Positions 11,437-23,535 of a DNA stretch of 64,000 bases are shown in pieces. A model generated the notes under the pieces. It ran no database searches. It was given only the letters and a program-made list of their open reading frames with translations, and was not told where the DNA came from. Source of the stretch: Opisthorchis felineus (taxonomy: Eukaryota > Platyhelminthes > Trematoda > Opisthorchiida > Opisthorchiidae); NCBI GenBank assembly GCA_004794785.1, contig SJOL01009857.1, positions 64,035-128,034 on the forward strand, given 5' to 3'. The first letter of the stretch is position 1; every line of letters starts with the position of its first letter. The position numbers and the translations under genes were made by a program.

Positions 11437-14092
11437 GCATCACACTGTAGGGAGTCAGTGGTATTCTTCTCTGACGGGCGATTTTAATCTCAAAGCAAGA
11501 CCACCAACGCCACGGTCCAAAGAAAAATGCTGTGGTTTAAAGACTGCATGACAATCTTTTGGGACACAAATGAACGTACCATTGGCTTCCAGACATCTCA
11601 GATCTGAATCATATTCATGAACAATCTCAGATGGAGAGTCATATCGTTAACATTTAAGTTTACATTGGAAAAGACAATGTCCAGCTTCGGCGCCTCCAAC
11701 CCAACACGACTATTTTAATCCATCGATTTAAACATCACTAATCATCTTGTAGTCGATGGTTGAAGGTTTGCGCAACAACTACTGATCTTACTTAATGCAG
11801 TCTTGAAGTGTCACCTCGGGCAATACGCTAGCAGCAAATACTGGTGCTTAACTGTCGCAACCCTGAGGATAGAACGATTTAACAAAAAATGTGGGAGGAA
11901 GGTGAGAAGATTGGAGACGTGGTGTAAAAGGCGAAGAAAAATTATCGATGGTGGGGAGCTCAAACCTTCAAACGAGACTGAAATAAACATACTTTACCAT
12001 TTTTTTCTTATCGTCAGATATCATCAGTGGGATTGACGCAATATCCTTTGGGAATACAGGTAACACAACACAAGCCCAGCGCACACGGACAGACAACCTT
12101 TAACTTGACGGTCTGGTTAGAATGTAACAGCATGTTTGCCACTGTTGTTGGTCACGGGTGACATCTGGTTGATCTAAGCCTGGATCCCAGGGCAATCCGT
12201 TTTACTGTACCCACTTGCTTTTCACATGTCAAGGTCTGATTTGGACGGGACTTTTTCCATCTATGTTTTCGAATAGAAAGCAATACTTTATTTGCTTGAC
12301 GGTGGTAGCCAGTCGTAGGTAACACACGTACTAATTGCCGCAACTTGATATGCTTTGTTCACTGCTCTAGCAAGCCTGATTCTTCACCAACTACCAACAT
12401 GTATGCCATCTCATCAGGGGCACGCTGCAGCCAGCTAAGTTCCATTTTGCTGAGGAGGCGCCGATGATCAATTTTTTGGACAGAATGGAGGTAAGCAACC
12501 TTCAAAGATAATTAGTCTTAAGATGCAGGTCTTTCCTGCTATCGTGCGTCTCAAGACTCAAACCTCTGACCCCGTGAAGCTCCAGCTATATTGAAATTAG
12601 TTTTGGATGATCCGGTCGGTGTTTGTCGACATTAGATACCGATTTCAGTTTAATAATGCCTGCGCTGAGATGAACATAGGTGTGGACAAGGATCTCTAAA
12701 ATGGTTTTTTAAAGAAACAACTTGAAAAACAAGTGAAAACCGAAAATTACGTCATTGGCAATATCCTTATCGTCCAGTAACTTAACCAGCTTAGTTGGCT
12801 TTAGGAAAAGAACCTTTTGTTGAAAATTAGAGATACTCATGGAACGAAGTTGTTCAACGATCGCCATCTATTGTTGTTTTGAAAAATTCTGTCTGAAAGC
12901 CCACAGTTTGTTGCGCAAATTTTTCAGGACATGATGGGCTAATGTTGGATCCTGTACACCTTCTACTTGGCGACTCCAAGACTGGCCAAAACGCCAAATT
13001 CCCTGTAGTAGCCTCTTTTCGAGAAGACTGTTGTATTCAACCGGTACTCAAGGGTATTTTCGTTGGCTGTTTACAGAATGGGCTTTGATTATTTTAGGTT
13101 GTCTGATCAGTCGCCATCCATGGCTAAACGAAAGAGGTGAAAACATGTTTATATGAAATCGAACGATGGCATTTGCCTACATTAACTGTTCATTTCACCC
13201 TGGAGCTGATTTCGCTTTCCAAAGTATAACATCGTAAACGCGGCTTCTTGACGCCCAGTTACAACGGATGTTTTGCTTAGAAAATGCATACAGTTGGGGA
13301 TTTCGGTTCTATACCGTATGTGATAAATCATCTTCATCAGTTGTCCACTAAAATACTGGACAGCTTGCACATAATAAGGTATATAAATGTCGAAAAGCCG
13401 ACTGGCCAACGTGCGTTCTTGCGTCAAAGCAGTGAAAGCCGTAAACGCAACTCCCTGTGATACATTTCACCAGCGATTTTTCGAAGCGCGTCTGCAAACT
13501 CTTAAAAGCTAAACCACGCCCCACTTGAAGACGCAGTTGCTTGTTGTGGCAAACAAGTTTTGAAACTTTACGACAAAATACTGTTATTGGTAGGGGCAGT
13601 AAAACGCCCGAGCGTGATGTCAATGAACCGGTGTTGATCGAGTTCATGGATATGCATAAATAGTGCTTAGAAAGGAGTTTGAGTGATGTATGCTGTTTGT
13701 TGAGTTTGGTGAAGTCCTGTTTACATATCGCCATTTCTTTCAGCCACATCCGGGGCATCGGTTTTCTACTTCAGCCGTTTCTGTTCCTATTTGGATTCAT
13801 CTCACTTGTTTTATTACGACGACACCGGCCATCTGACACCGCACTCTTTTAATTGCTCACGATTAGGCTGATTGCGAGTTACCTCTAATATTTCAACTAT
13901 ATGATTCGTCATTGATTGTCTATCTGGACTGCTCACCGGACTCCAATCAGAAGTGTGTGTCACATTCTTTTATATCAACTTTTGGTCCGTCAGCACCGCC
14001 GCCGATTTGTGAATCTTTCTAAATGTTCGATAAATACATTTGCTTGCACGTTTGTTGGGTTTTGACGGGTAAATGTGCAATCCATGGTTGTA
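11437..14092. other. Unannotated stretch
   Basis: No repeat-family match or RNA gene recognised. A 136-codon minus frame (13,348-13,758) has no identifiable domain and is within chance length. Confidence 0.45.
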
Positions 14093-14140
14093 CGTGGGCT
14101 GGGATAGTACCACGGTGCCAAAGCCTAGACAAGAGGACGA
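14093..14140 (-). repeat. Possible family-1 SINE body relic
   Basis: GGGCTGGGATAGTACCACGG followed by CCAAAGCCTAGACAAGAGG resembles the body of the family-1 SINE (GGGCTGGGATACTGCCAGG ... CCCAAGCCTAGACAGGGGA) for roughly 45 bases. Neither the tRNA-like head nor a target-site duplication is present. It could be an old truncated copy. Confidence 0.4.
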
Positions 14141-14393
14141 TCAGGGTCCTCAGCCACCATTTTTTGCCCAAAAGCCTGACTTCAAGGCAGCTTTAGCTGG
14201 CGTAAGGCCGCCAGAGCAGTTTCCATTTTTACGGAGAGATTCACCATACATGCCCCAGCTCCCAACCTGGAGGACCAGGAGACTGTGTTAGTCAGACCTC
14301 CGCCCACCAGTCAACCTGATATGAGAGGCTCGTGAATTTCACACGTACAGTCTAGCTCAATGGGTTGTGCATGTGAGCGAACCTTATACACAT

Positions 14394-14492
14394 CCCGGCT
14401 AAAACTCTCGTTTATAGTATTCTTCGACTAAATGTGCCGCATAAAGGCCAGCTCATGTCTCAGTTGGTACGATATTCTGGATATCGCAGCAA
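14394..14492 (+). mobile_element. Fold-back repeat fragment (copy K)
   Basis: Contains the inner end of the left arm (AACTCTCGTTTATAGTATTC) followed by the central core: GACTAAATGTGCCGC, AAGGCCAGCTCATGTCTCAG, TTGGTACGATATTCTGGATA. The core keeps the same order as in the copies at 38.06 kb and 52.2 kb. Both outer arms are missing or too diverged to see. Confidence 0.6.
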
Positions 14493-15460
14493 ATTTTCCT
14501 GATGGCTGCTGAGATTTCAGCAACCTTTCAGGCTATTCTTCAGCAGTAAGAATGCCTGGATCAGCCTTATAATTTACGATGAGAGCTGATGGTATAAATG
14601 ACAGGTGAGTCCAGCATGCATTGGAACCAAACGCCTATTTGTGCTTGCTGAGGTATTAGTTCCGAATACACGGAGAATTCAACTAACCATTTTAATTTTC
14701 AACTCAGCCTAGTGCTGTTTTATTCTGAAATATCCGTCGACACACAGACACACAACAGTCCCTTCGGGGATTTTACTTGCCTTTTGCTGACTGTTTCAAC
14801 CGAAGTTGGCAGATCAGTAAGGCGTGACCGAAGAACAAAGGCTGGTGATGTAAGGCAAACTTCCCATCCACTGAGCCATTTCACGTTCCAATTGCCTTGA
14901 GCATTGTAGATAAGACTTAAGGCAGTTTGCAACTGCAGTAGGGGTTCTTTCCCGCAGAGGAACGCCAAAGTTTCGCTGAGTTTGAATGTCCAAGGATGGC
15001 AAATGCAGGTCTGTTTATTGGTAAAGTCTATTAGCTCACTTGACAATAAAGGAATCTAGTAAGTGTCTGTGTTGTCCTCGTACTGAACTAAACCACTTTG
15101 AATTGGACAACGTCTTACCGGAGAATCGCTTTGATGTATATTCTATAAGGACTACACAGGACTGGAAGCACTTCCACTGTTCACGCTATTTATGGCTATC
15201 TATAAAAAGCGTTTGAATACTTTCATCTAATCACGTAGCCATGGTTCCGCTCACAATTTTTGACTCCATCATGATGGCGGGTTGATCTGAGCCTTTTACT
15301 GACGCCATCAGTTGGGCACAAAGCCGTAATCTGTTCGTTGAATCTCCTAATTTGTCGAGGGATCTCGTTAGCATTCTGTTATTCTGTTATTAATGAAGCC
15401 CTTTCCTGACTCTAAGTCGAAATTATCTCCCATGAATGAAGTCAGTCTATTGTGAGAAAC
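14493..15460. other. Unannotated unique sequence
   Basis: No repeat-family match. A 108-codon minus frame at 14,720-15,046 has no recognisable domain and overlaps frames on both strands. Confidence 0.45.
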
Positions 15461-15755
15461 AGTAAGGTTATTTCATCCTTAGTGAGAACCAACAGCAGCA
15501 TGCACCTCACGAAACCCCAGCAGGGAGTTACGAAGCCGCAACCTCCCGGCTAGCATTTTGAAAACTTAAGCTCTCAGCCATAAGCGGTTGATCGGTAGCA
15601 TGAGTAACTCACGCTTAGATAGACAGCGCCACTCATACCTCAGTCACGGAAACCAGATCACGTGGTCATTTATTGCCTGGTTCCTCGAGTGATGGCTCGT
15701 CGGATGGAATTTTCACTCGTCTTACCAATTGTTCATTCTTCTGAGCTACTTGTGG
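15461..15755 (-). mobile_element. Family-2 tRNA-like SINE copy
   Basis: Follows the family-2 order: TTATTTCATCCTTAGTGAGA, CAGCAGCATGCACCTCACGA, an eroded tRNA-like module (minus strand TGGCTGAGAGCTTAAG as A box, GGCTTCGTAACTCC as B box), CAGTCACGGAAACCAGATCA, CGTGGTCATTTATTGCCTGG and CTCGTCGGATGG. The Leu/Ser-type A box sits inside the repeat, with conserved sequence on both sides, rather than at its end. Confidence 0.8.
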
Positions 15756-16787
15756 CTTGTTGGTAGTGTAGACTAGCTCCAGTTACAGTACGAAAGCTCA
15801 ACTGATAGCTTTGAATCTCATCACACTACAAACATTACTCAATTATTACGGCGGTGCGCGAGCTGCAAAGACTCTTTACTAGAAGTCGTTCGAAATGCAA
15901 ATATCTCTCGGATTTGCTAGTTTGTGAGACTTTAAACGAAGCGCTTTGGGAAGTTTGACATGTTAACCCAATAAAGCTGTGGAATTTTTATCTGTAATGC
16001 ATTATTTGTCAGGCTATGGTTTACGTTCGTACAACCTGACACATATATATCTATGCATCCCAATGTATATCACGACATAGTTTAGCTGTATGTTATAGGA
16101 GACGTTAATAAAAATTTAGAATTTCGCCCATTTTTGCACCTTTTCCTGGAAACAGCACCGTTGACTAGAACAGTCATGGAAACTATACAAAAAGTCCCAA
16201 TAGACAGTTAGCTTCCTGTTAGTTCTGTCCTAAAGGATGAGCACAAACATAAGATAATTGAGTATTGTTTTTATCACTGGAAATGTTGCCACTGGCGTGA
16301 TTTTGCGCTTCACATTTTAGCCAAATGTTTATTTTCGAGGAAGTGCCCAACTCTCACTCCCGAACGAGCGTTCGCGTGTACCCTTCAAAAATAAAGAAAC
16401 GTGTAGCACATAGCGTGCCTTTTGTTAAATTTAGCCATTGGGTTACTAACTCAAGGAACATTCGGGGAGTGGAATGCGAGGAGAGTTAAAACGCTAAATT
16501 GCGCCTTTTGTCCTGTGAACGACTAGGAACCGGGATGACTTCGCGGTAGGTACTTCACTGAGAGTTTATGGTAGAATTTTCGGCTACTGCATAAACTCGT
16601 CTGAATACTCACCACACTGTCACTCTGATGCAGCGATTCAGACTTGAGCAAGATATCGTATTTACACTTGGCCTTGAAAACCAGCTGCGAGGACAAGTGA
16701 TTTGCACTGTGTAGCACAATGCTAGCATTGACCTTAAAAAACATTTCTCTCATCTGTTGATCATGATTTGACGCAATCTACAGTGTG
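15756..16787. other. Unannotated unique sequence
   Basis: No gene or repeat-family match seen, apart from an 11-base alternating TA patch near 16,042. The last 8 bases (16,780-16,787) are the left target-site duplication of the following SINE. Confidence 0.5.
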
Positions 16788-16985
16788 GAGCGAGATGGCT
16801 CAGGTGGTTAGGGCTCGAATTTACTGACCGGAAGGTCCGTGGTTCGAAACCGACCTCTGCCTCTCGACTTCCCCTGCCTAGGCTTGGGCAACCTGACAGT
16901 ATCCCAGCCCTCGTGCTTCCTTCTGGTGGCATGGCAGCTAGGCACCCAAAGGGTGTTACAGCTGAACGATTATCGATTATCTTAC
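16788..16985 (+). mobile_element. Family-1 tRNA-derived SINE, best plus-strand copy
   Basis: The tRNA-like head has TGGCTCAGGTGG at 16,796-16,807 (A box) and GGTTCGAAACC at 16,841-16,851 (B box), the spacing of an internal polymerase III promoter. A roughly 100-bp unrelated body follows, then a tail after GCTGAACGATTATCG. An exact 8-bp direct repeat, ACAGTGTG, flanks it at 16,780-16,787 and 16,986-16,993, which sets both ends. It closely matches the copies at 10.5 and 60.7 kb. It is non-autonomous; the EVGFEPRTF peptide seen in minus-strand translation is an artefact. Confidence 0.93.
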
Positions 16986-16993
16986 ACAGTGTG

Positions 16994-18638
16994 AATATCA
17001 AGAAATGTGTCGGAGTATTTAGAACCGAGTTTAGTACAGATTAGTGCGGCTTTGCCTAGTTTATCTTCGAGTCGGATAGAAGTATTTACTTTATAATGAT
17101 ACTGAGGGTTTTCGACTGCCCATTTGATAAGGATATTGGATTAAAAATGGACTTATCATAGAGACAGATGGAAAACTGTTTGCTCCTTGTAAAATTACTC
17201 TGTGCAGTTTGCAAAGTTACCGTATAAAATTCGCCGTCAAACACTGCAACATTCCAGAAATTTCAAACAATCATGATTGGTACATTTGGTGACTCAAAAC
17301 CCCTAGAATTTGTAAAATGACGAATGAGGTGAAATGAATAAATAAAGCAAGTACCTAGCGTGAGCTGTAAAAAATTGCACTGGGAAATGGAAACTTACAG
17401 TAAACCAACTTCTGCAGGGATAAATTCGAGAATTTGGCAAATATTGAAACAATCAGAGCTAAATCCGTATTCCGCTGTGTGATGTAAACTCTATTCAATA
17501 GTTGTCACCTACTAAAGGCCGTCAGATACCCAGCTCTTTCTTACCGGTGAGTTACAAAGGAAAAAAGTACGAACCATTAACACACAAAACAAAGTCAACT
17601 AATTTCTCCCCCAAATTCCAAGAAGGCAAGCAAGTCATCGATTGCTCAATGAATTGATCATTAGTTTTTTTTTCAGGTTGTCAACTACTACCACCTGTCT
17701 TCCTCTGGGACCGATGTAGTTGCCGAGGATGACAGCGATTTACCATAAATACTGGGCTTATTACGTCAACAAGGTTGGGAAACTTTAATCTTGGCATCTT
17801 CGTGAGAGTTAATTCATGGAAGGTACACATTCAGATAGCCTAGACTCTGTCCACTCCCCAGTGGATTAAAAAAACACAGTTTTTGTAGTGTTTGGGTTAC
17901 TGGCCCGTGAATATTAGAAAACACTTCCCCAGAGTCTACGGTAAGATTCTGTTCCAAACCATTCCATGTCTCTGAGGCTGTTACCGCTGATGCTCTGTAA
18001 AGTGGTTCGATCAGCAGCTAAAAAACTGTAGGATATATTTGTGGTTACTGATGAGTAGTTAGAAATGTACGGACCTTTCAAAGGTGGGCTGTACCTAAAT
18101 TGCGCGGTGATTCATCCGAAGACAGGTGAAAACACTGTTGGTAATTTGGAATCGTGTTCGAAAATACCACAGAATATTCATTTTCGGCAACATATAATAA
18201 GTAACCAGTTTCTGGTTCATGGTGCAGATAATGCACAACATTCTGCTGTTCTACTCGATTACGCTCTCGCTATACGTTTGCTCCTGGTCTCCATAACACG
18301 TTTGCTAATCCATTTTAACATGAACAGCTGAGCTGATGTCGCAAAAAGTGATTTATTATGAAGGCTTTCGTTGAAACGTTTTTAGAGATAACTTGTCGCC
18401 AATTACCTCATTTATTCATGAATAATTTAGTGAACGAGTTGGATGCCCGCCAGTGAATTTTGTCAAGCAAGTTTTCGACTTTCAGTATGGAAATGAGTCT
18501 GTGCAAAACTCAAACAAACAGACCAGTTCAACCCAATGTAAACAAATAAATTATTGCAGTTTTGCTCAGTTTTTTAAAACTTTACGTGAAAAATCCTCAT
18601 GCGCTGATACCGCCTCTTTGTTAGCAACAACATTTCAA
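16994..18638. other. Unannotated stretch
   Basis: AT-rich unique DNA with two short plus-strand open frames (18,065-18,331 and 18,453-18,659). I cannot assign either, and the second ends inside the following repeat. Confidence 0.45.
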
Positions 18639-18970
18639 GGTGTAATACACTACTCATAGGACTGCTGAAAACTCTTCGACAGCCCACGACCGGTTTCGCC
18701 CTTCTTGGGCTTCATCAGGTAGGCGCAGTCCCCGAGTTTCCGCCAACCTTATGTTCTGTTTGAACCCGAATTGGACAGATTTTGACAAATGAACTCATCT
18801 GCATATCAATTTGGTTTTGACGGGAGACTCACATGGAACCCAGCTGAATCTCTCGTTTATGGTGTTTTTAGGCAATGAGTGTGCTGCAACATAAACAAGA
18901 GATTCAGCTGGGTTCCAGTTGAGTCGCCCGTCAAAACCAACTTGATATGCAAATGAGTGTATTTGTCAAC
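18639..18970 (+). mobile_element. Palindromic fold-back element, copy A (most symmetrical)
   Basis: A one-sided flank (18,639-18,780; starts near GTAATACACTACTCATAG, contains CGGTTTCGCCCTTCTTGGG) is followed by a near-perfect inverted repeat. The arms at 18,793-18,861 and 18,890-18,958 match at 63 of 69 positions around a 28-base loop, and the symmetry continues weakly outward for about ten bases. The transcript or single strand would fold into one long hairpin. No open frame or tRNA head lies within the arms. At least three more copies (37.8, 42.9 and 52.1 kb) share the layout. It could be a MITE-like DNA transposon derivative or a fold-back retroposon; no target duplication was resolved. 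Confidence 0.85.
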
Positions 18971-19627
18971 ATTTGAAAGCATTTAGAATGTTTCTCAATT
19001 CATAAGATTGCTTAATCGGGAATTCAAGCCCAAGTTAAGTAGTGAGTAAATAAGTCTTTGGAAGAATCTTCGTCCCTATGCGTTTGTACGGCATTCAATG
19101 CAAACTGCGTCAGTATTACAGTTATCTTGAATTCTCTTGCCTTTTCTCATCTGGAATTGGTTATGAGGTACACAGAAGAACATGAACTCCCAACAATACA
19201 TTTTGGTTGTTATCAAATCTCAACGCTTCGGGTAGGCTCTTTCTACCCCTAGGAGCCCTCCTAGGATGTCTTTAGGGCCTGGTTAGCTTTCCTCAACCTC
19301 TATGAATTACGTGATACATCCTTCTGTGTGCACTGGATATCGCCTTTGACTCGAAGGGTGCATCACACCTGGTGAATGCCAGCATTTTCGCTTCATAAAA
19401 TACTTCTGAGGTTAGACGCACAACCTGGATTGTGTGTCACATTGAAGTCATTATTAATATTAAGCTGCCATCCAAGCAAAGCCTGGATATCCGATGAACG
19501 CTATAGCTTTAACTACAATCTGATAAAAGTGGGTCAATATCTGGTTCGTTTCCATTGACTAAAATTGAGCACACTTCGGTTATAAGTGGAAGAGACCAAC
19601 AGTAAGAATGACCACCACTTCACTTTA
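18971..19627. other. Unannotated unique sequence
   Basis: No repeat-family match and no recognisable coding region. The short plus frames are about 60 codons. Confidence 0.5.
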
Positions 19628-19724
19628 AAATAGAATAGAATAGAATAGAATAGAACAGAATAGAATAGAATAGAATAGAATAGAACAGAATAGAATAGAA
19701 TAGAAATAGAATAGAATAGAATGG
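19628..19724. repeat. (TAGAA)n pentanucleotide satellite
   Basis: About 19 units of TAGAA/AATAG, with two TAGAACAGAA variants spaced about 45 bases apart and one extra A near 19,705. The regularly spaced variants suggest duplication of a block of several units. Confidence 0.95.
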
Positions 19725-20140
19725 AACGTCTGAACTAAGCGTTCTCACATGGGAGTTTTACTTCACCTGGTTGATCATTGGATGATTTTACTATCAGAGA
19801 GGATTTATATGGGAAGAGTTATGGATCCGCGCAACTGCTTTCCCTCTTCAAAGTGAGTCTTATTCAGGGTGAGTTAAACAAATTTATTATCCCAAAAATC
19901 GTTGCTTTCTTCGACGTCTTCCATAGGTGACGCCCCCTTAGGACATGAATATACACTTGGTGCTCAAATACCACAAGACTTTGCAAACTGTATTATTCTT
20001 TGCGTGAATGGTTGTCATTATTGCAAGATGACAACTGGCACATTTTTCCAATGAAACCTATGAGACTGAAGGGAAGAAACCCAAACTATTGGACAGTTTC
20101 CCATTTTTCAATAAAGGCTTTGTCTTTTCAGTGAACCGAA
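19725..20140. other. Unannotated unique sequence
   Basis: No feature recognised. Confidence 0.5.
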
Positions 20141-20460
20141 GCCATGCTGAAAAGCCGAGGAGCACTATACAGTTGTTTCATTCTTATTGGAAATGGCCAG
20201 CAGCACACATCTCACGAAACCCCACTGAGGAGCCCGAAACTAGGAACTCCCGGCTAGTATTTTGAAAAATTAACCGCTCAGGTACGAGCGGCCGATCAGC
20301 ATTGTGATTACCTTAGACAGGACATAGCCCCATTCATCCTTCAGTCATAGAAACCAAATCACGTGGTCACTTGCTGACTGGCTCCTTAGGTGACGACTTC
20401 TCAGATGGCAGCTTCACTCGTCCTGTGAAATTATTCTTCCCCTGAACTACTTACGGACTG
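20141..20460 (-). mobile_element. Family-2 tRNA-like SINE copy
   Basis: Begins CCATGCTGAAAAGCCGAGGA and GCACTATACAGTTGTTTCAT, continues AGCAGCACACATCTCACGAA, then a tRNA-like module on the minus strand (CTGAGCGGTTAA as A box) and the conserved right part CAGTCATAGAAACCAAATCA, CGTGGTCACTTGCTGACTGG and CTTCTCAGATGGCAG. It is among the fullest copies in the window. Confidence 0.82.
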
Positions 20461-20505
20461 AAAGTAGCCTGAGAAGCTGATAATTTTGAATTTAGGTTTC
20501 GTCTA

Positions 20506-20545
20506 ATCTATGCTGGAAAGCCGAGAAGCACTGTGCCGTTAATTG
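20506..20545 (-). mobile_element. Family-2 SINE end fragment
   Basis: CTATGCTGGAAAGCCGAGAA followed by GCACTGTGCCGTT repeats the first 40 bases of the family-2 element, only about 45 bases beyond the preceding copy. The rest is missing. It could be a second truncated insertion or a partial tandem duplication. Confidence 0.6.
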
Positions 20546-23535
20546 AAATATCTCATACAAGAAGTGCTATAGTAGCCTCATTGTGGTGACTCCATCATGT
20601 ATAAGACGTTACTCAAGTCATGTTACAAACGAAAACACTAAATTGTTCTTACAAGTTGAACAAGGGGGAAAGTTTTTCATAGGATATTCTAAGGTGTCTG
20701 GATATAAAACAGCGATTCCGATCGGATATCCAATATATAGTCCAGCGTTCCAGTCACTAAGGGACACCTTTATCAGGGAAACAGCTGAAAAAGCCTGCAC
20801 ACAACAGCAAATGAACCGAGTAGAACGTCGGGTGTGTCCACATTGGATACAAGTTGTCCAGGTCACCAACGTTATTGTTGAGAAATTGGTTCATCCCTAT
20901 CTAGACACTCTAAGTGCCCGGCACCGCTTGTTCGATTGGACAGCTTAGCCGATAAACCTGTCCAAATGGCTGAGACTCATTTACCCTCATTCTGGATGGT
21001 GTGGGTGGGATGTATACTGCAACAGTCTCGACGCACTCGTGTTGCTTTTGGAGATACGACCATATCGAATGCCACCCTACCAGAGCATGTAGCCTAATGA
21101 CTGCGTCTCCTGCTACAACCGGACGATACGTGTGGTTACTACACTTGTGCCAGTGTGTGAAAGATGTTTCGGTTCAAAGAAGAGGCGTAGTGTCCGGTGG
21201 AAAAGCTCATTCACTGTAAGCCATTTATCCTTATTTGGACGTATCAGGTGGATAAGATGAGATCTGACATGTGACGCTCCGGTCAGCGGTTGTAAGCCAC
21301 TGACATCATGACCATGAGTCCTTAGTGTGAAACACTTTTTGGGCAGTGCAATAGAGCTTCTATTCCAAACTAAGTTACAGAAAAATCATCTATGAATCTA
21401 CTTATAAGCTGCATTGAGATCGCATTTCAGTGACATTGGATGTGACATTTTAACAGATGTAAACTGCATGACGGCAAGTAGTATGCTTCAAGGCCAGTAG
21501 TTTGAAAGTATGAGTAATCTGGCATTTAGTGACAAATCCTGCCATCAGATTATGAGAGCAGTGCTAGCCTGAGCATCCTTCGTTGTAGACCGGAGATTAC
21601 TTAAACCAGGCGTGTTCAGTTTTACCCCGTTTATCATAAGTATATTCGAGTGAGTGCTAGCTACTTTCTCCGCCAGCCAATCTGACTATTCTGAAAGTCG
21701 AATATCAAAAAAGTTGTGAAATCAGTCCTTGATGAGGTGATAAGCACGATCCTTTAAGGGTATATTCCGTCTTCTGTCGAGAATCGTTGGTGACACTACT
21801 CATCTAAAAGCAAAAACATTTCTAACATGTTGATGTCTGCACTTACAGTCTGGCAGCGCTTGAGTGAAGAGGTCGCAGCGTCCAGTAAGTGAAACCAGAT
21901 CTATCCGATTCACAACTGTATGTGTCAACCTAACTGTTCGTTCTAACGAGTCGTCAACACATGTCAGACTGCTTCTGAGGTCACGGAATCTGTCGGATGT
22001 AAAACAAGCCTGCGAAAGCACACCAACTAATGTATGTCTCAGCTCGTGTCTTCGGTCTGACAATCTGGCCGTGTGGACGGCAACTGCAGTCACAGTTAAT
22101 CTCGTCCTCCGCACATCTACAACCACACAGGCACGTGTGGTACAAGCAGCATTCTACCTATTCACATTCCTCAGTTAAGATGCGGGTAGCCACGTGTTCA
22201 CCTGAGGCAGAAGGTATCGTCCTCTCGAAATATCCCGCCTACATTATCGATATACGAGGGCTGGTAGAACAGGCCATCAACTTGTCACGCGCGCATACGT
22301 GAACGTGTTGCGTTACAACAGTTGCGTGGCTATGTTCAGACACAAAAATTAGGACTATCAGCGACTTCGGTTGCGTGTTTTTGGGGTGCTATGCTCAAGT
22401 TTCCCCGATTGTTCAGCGCGATTTGTTCGCTTTTCTGAACACCAACCTACATATCGTGGGGTCAGAGGAAGGGGTATATTTTACAGTCTGTCGAGTGACC
22501 TTCATTCTGCTTGTCCGACTGGCATAGCTGAATGAGCTAAAGTGACTACCACAGCACTTGGCTGCTTTTCTCCCAAAGCGAAGTTCTGGTAACCGTAGCT
22601 CTAATCTGGAACGTACATGAATCCTGAAACACAACTGTACAACCACTTCGGTTTTTCATATTAACTATCGTGTGCATTTCGCTAACAGGTTCCCACCCGA
22701 GAATAACTAGCGTAATGTGAAATAAACCCATCGTGGAAATTTCCGCTTCATGGGCCCAAACGACGGCGAACAAACTTACAAAAACCCCATGACAGGGGCG
22801 ACACAATTATACGACCACCTAGGTCTAGCAGGCCGTCTGCATGCAATCACGTAATATTCTTACAGACCAACCAGCACAGTCGCAATTTGTAAATTCTAGC
22901 ATTGAACAAAGGTAATAACGGACGATTTGAAGTGACATTTTATCGGATCATTTGGCCCCGTGATGATTTATGTTGGTCTTGACTCGCCAACGTCAAATGG
23001 TCATTCAGACTATCGGACCTCCACTCAGGAGTGACAAACCGCATGGAGCTTAGCCGTCTGACACATGAAAGGTGAGGACAGCTTGCATGCACTACTTCCA
23101 GGGACTGCGTTGCAGGAGGACAGTTAAACTTTTCTTTTCGGTCCATCCCTTCAATCGGCGTTTTAGCAAATGAATTACTGAGCTGTCTTTTTCACTTGTT
23201 ATTCCAGTGACAAGTTTTTCTTTGGACATTCGTATGTATTTGTCAGTATACGGCATGGCATGGAAGCAAGAGCCCTATCTACGCTTGCAAAATGAGTATA
23301 ATGCCTCACCCGAGCTTCGCCATCATTCATCTACAGTGGACATCCTAATTAACCGTTTTCACTACTTGTGTCTCCTCACTCTCTCAAACACCCATCCAAA
23401 AAATTGTTGTAACTAGGATCATCGTCTCGGAAATGAGTGATCAGATTTGCTATTTGGTTTTGGGATCAAGTCTGAGCATTCACCCCGATACAGCCCGTGT
23501 GATATGGGATATGCATAACCCATTTTAGAGTTTGT
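20546..23535. other. Unannotated stretch
   Basis: Contains a 121-codon plus frame (20,583-20,948) and a cluster of overlapping frames on both strands at 21,800-22,302, none with a recognisable domain. No repeat-family match. Confidence 0.4.

Noticed and set aside
11471..11488. Thr-Gly-Asp-Phe-Asn reading as a LINE endonuclease motif
   Set aside because: Only a few residues match, with none of the neighbouring endonuclease blocks.
16735..16755. Similarity between TTAAAAAACATTTCTCTCAT here and a stretch at 44,882
   Set aside because: Only about 20 bases match and the flanks differ; a chance resemblance.
20583..20948. 121-codon frame as a gene
   Set aside because: Chance length, overlapped by an 83-codon frame on the opposite strand, no motif.
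21800..22302. Overlapping frames of about 100 codons on both strands as coding
   Set aside because: Mirror-image open frames reflect local scarcity of stops; no domain or codon pattern favours either strand.
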